Positions 62,781 through 64,000 of a stretch of DNA of 64,000 bases are shown here, piece after piece. Within the stretch, counting starts at the first letter, position 1; each line of letters begins with the position of its first letter. Source of the stretch: Winogradskyella schleiferi (GTDB lineage Bacteria; Bacteroidota; Bacteroidia; Flavobacteriales; Flavobacteriaceae); NCBI RefSeq assembly GCF_013394655.1, contig NZ_CP053351.1, forward strand, positions 868,001-932,000, in the 5' to 3' direction. The position numbers and the translations under genes are program-made. A model generated the notes under the pieces. That model was not told where the DNA came from, ran no database searches, and worked only from the letters and a program-made list of their open reading frames with translations.

Positions 62781-63755
62781 CTATTCTTTGTTATTTTCTA
62801 TATGGTTGGCAATGAGTTTTGCATGGATTCTAGAGTTTTCAATAAACCATTTATGGGTTTCCATACCACCACAGATGACTCCTGCTAAATAAAGTCCTTC
62901 AACATTGGATTCCATGGTTTCGGGATTGTAAATAGGAATGTGCTTTTCATCCTTTGAAAATTCAATTCCAGCGTTAGCCAAAAATTTAAAATTAGGTCGA
63001 TAACCCGTCAGAGCCACGACATAATCATTCGAAATTGTAATATCGCCTTCATTTGTTTTTACAATAATTTCTGTGGCTTTAATTTCCTTGATTTCTGAAT
63101 TAAAATAGGCTTTAATGCTGCCTTCTTCAATACGGTTTAAAATGTCTGGTTTTACCCAATATTTTACGCGTTCGCCAATAGTGTTTCCTCTAACAATCAT
63201 GGTAACGTTACCACCTTTTCTATAGATTTCGAGTGCTGCATCCACGGACGAATTACTGGCGCCTACAACCGCAATATTTTGCAAGGTATAAGGATGTGCT
63301 TCCTTATAATAGTGAAACACTTTGGGTAAAACTTCGCCAGGAACATTCAATAAATTTGGAATATCATAAAAGCCAGTAGCGATGATTACTTTTTTAGAAT
63401 AATAGATGGCTTTATCAGATGCAATTTTAAATCCGTTTTTTGCCTTGTTGATATCCAATACCTTCTCATACAGATTAATATTCAAATTATTGGATGTAGA
63501 AACGCGTCTATAATATTCTAAAGCTTCGTTTCGAGTGGGTTTGGGGTTATTGCTGATAAAAGGAATTTCATCAATTTCCAATTTTTCAGACGTTGAGAAA
63601 AACGTCATGTTCAACGGATAATTGAACAATGAATTGGTCAATGCGCCTTTTTCAATTATGGTATAATCCCAATTCCTTTTTTTGCATTCTAATGCACATG
63701 CTATTCCTATTGGTCCAGCTCCAATAATTATAATGTCTTTATAAATAGTTTCCAT
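62781..63755 (-). CDS. YpdA-like FAD/NAD(P)-binding disulfide reductase
   Basis: A 324-residue two-dinucleotide flavoprotein: FAD site 'DIIIIGAGPIGIACALECKKRNW' (7-28), NAD(P) site 'NIAVVGASNSSVDAALEIYRKGGNVTMIVRG', and 'ATGFYDIPNLLNVPGE' between them. This is the layout of the YpdA (putative bacillithiol-disulfide reductase) family: no CxxC active site is visible, as expected. The gene is followed after 2 bases by the helical protein at 62272-62778 and preceded by a VOC gene 9 bases upstream. Confidence 0.88.
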   Translation of the reverse strand: METIYKDIIIIGAGPIGIACALECKKRNWDYTIIEKGALTNSLFNYPLNMTFFSTSEKLEIDEIPFISNNPKPTRNEALEYYRRVSTSNNLNINLYEKVLDINKAKNGFKIASDKAIYYSKKVIIATGFYDIPNLLNVPGEVLPKVFHYYKEAHPYTLQNIAVVGASNSSVDAALEIYRKGGNVTMIVRGNTIGERVKYWVKPDILNRIEEGSIKAYFNSEIKEIKATEIIVKTNEGDITISNDYVVALTGYRPNFKFLANAGIEFSKDEKHIPIYNPETMESNVEGLYLAGVICGGMETHKWFIENSRIHAKLIANHIENNKE

Positions 63756-63764
63756 TTAATTTTT

Positions 63765-64000
63765 TCAATTTATTCTCCATGGAGGATTTTTACGATTTTT
63801 TCCTGCATGATAGATAATAATAGTATTTCCATCAGGATCATTTAGATAAATTTCACTCCACAACCAAGATTGCTCTAAAATTTCGGTATTAAAAGTAATA
63901 CCTTTTTGTTGGAGTTCCGAAACTGTTTTTGAAAGATTTTCGACTTCAAAATATAGCGTAACGCTATTATTGATTGGTAAATCTTCCACTTGATGTATTG
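63765..64000 (-). CDS. VOC/glyoxalase-family protein, 5' end beyond the window
   Basis: The visible residues are the C-terminal beta-alpha-beta-beta-beta module of a VOC protein ('VTLYFEVENLSKTVSELQQKGITF' and 'WSEIYLNDPDGNTIIIYHAG'). VOC proteins normally have two such modules in about 120-130 residues, and the frame stays open to the window end (a GTG at 63987-63989 is internal), so the first module lies outside. Probably co-transcribed with the YpdA-like gene. Confidence 0.75.
   Translation of the reverse strand, partial: IHQVEDLPINNSVTLYFEVENLSKTVSELQQKGITFNTEILEQSWLWSEIYLNDPDGNTIIIYHAGKNRKNPPWRIN

Overview
The window is AT-rich chromosomal DNA from a member of the Bacteroidota, almost certainly family Flavobacteriaceae. 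The pointers are a fused secDF, two type IX secretion (T9SS) C-terminal sorting domains (type B on the giant protein at 11090-17983, type A on the nuclease at 40058-42016), promoter boxes of the TTG-N19/20-TAnnTTTG kind, a 72-nt tRNA-Glu without encoded CCA, an archaeal/eukaryote-like short ProRS, paired glutamine synthetases II and III, and small lineage proteins of the DUF192, DUF3078, DUF4197 and Lacal_2735 kinds. Species cannot be fixed from the sequence alone. Most of the window is core chromosome. I see no integrase, transposase, phage gene or CRISPR array.

Layout. 1-4.9 kb: end of a DUF4412-like gene, a small internally duplicated membrane protein, a membrane-anchored protein resembling the SecD periplasmic domain, then secDF. 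5-10.4 kb (mostly minus strand): a small membrane protein, an alpha/beta hydrolase, a DUF192 lipoprotein, lgt, yidD (with no normal start codon), a small Cys-rich protein, cysS and folE. 10.6-18 kb: a small secreted protein followed by a 2297-residue T9SS type-B surface protein with 16 repeats of about 95-100 residues, whose base composition changes sharply inside the gene. 18.4-23.1 kb: FadL/OmpP1-like porin and a low-complexity lipoprotein, divergent from proS, then tRNA-Glu and rpsT. 23.2-31.2 kb: DUF4403 fragment-like protein, Gfo/Idh/MocA oxidoreductase, SYLF-domain protein, a regulator/response-regulator/histidine-kinase operon, small ORFs, an AraC-type regulator with a decayed tail copy behind it, and a TrmH-family methyltransferase.

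31.2-39.1 kb (minus strand) is the most unusual locus: ECF sigma factor, one-TM TPR protein in the place of an anti-sigma factor, and two tandem 1082-residue proteins with signal peptide, TPRs, a CHAT (caspase-like) domain with intact His/Cys and a C-terminal membrane anchor. They are spaced 9 bp, 24 bp and a 4-bp ATGA overlap, so very probably one transcript. A sigma factor next to TPR-CHAT peptidases recalls the TPR-CHAT/sigma logic of type III-E CRISPR systems, but here it is membrane-anchored and no CRISPR parts are seen.

39.3-50.5 kb: a 50-residue conserved small protein, a secreted T9SS nuclease, a Ca2+/Na+ antiporter, divergent GSII and GSIII genes, small secreted and outer-membrane proteins, purM and a DUF3078 protein. 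50.7-64 kb: prfA, pyrF, a BtuF-like binding protein, DUF4197 protein, purU, a fused isobutyryl-CoA mutase (icmF) that seems to carry two in-frame copies of intergenic-type repeats, a one-domain helicase-like protein, Lrp/AsnC regulator flanked by two four-helix-bundle-like proteins, a YpdA-like flavoprotein and a truncated VOC protein.

Short GC-rich palindromes of several families are scattered between genes (for example 895, 1716, 4858, 50542/50721, 51860, 59826-59965, 62225). They account for most of the GC-rich intergenic sequence.
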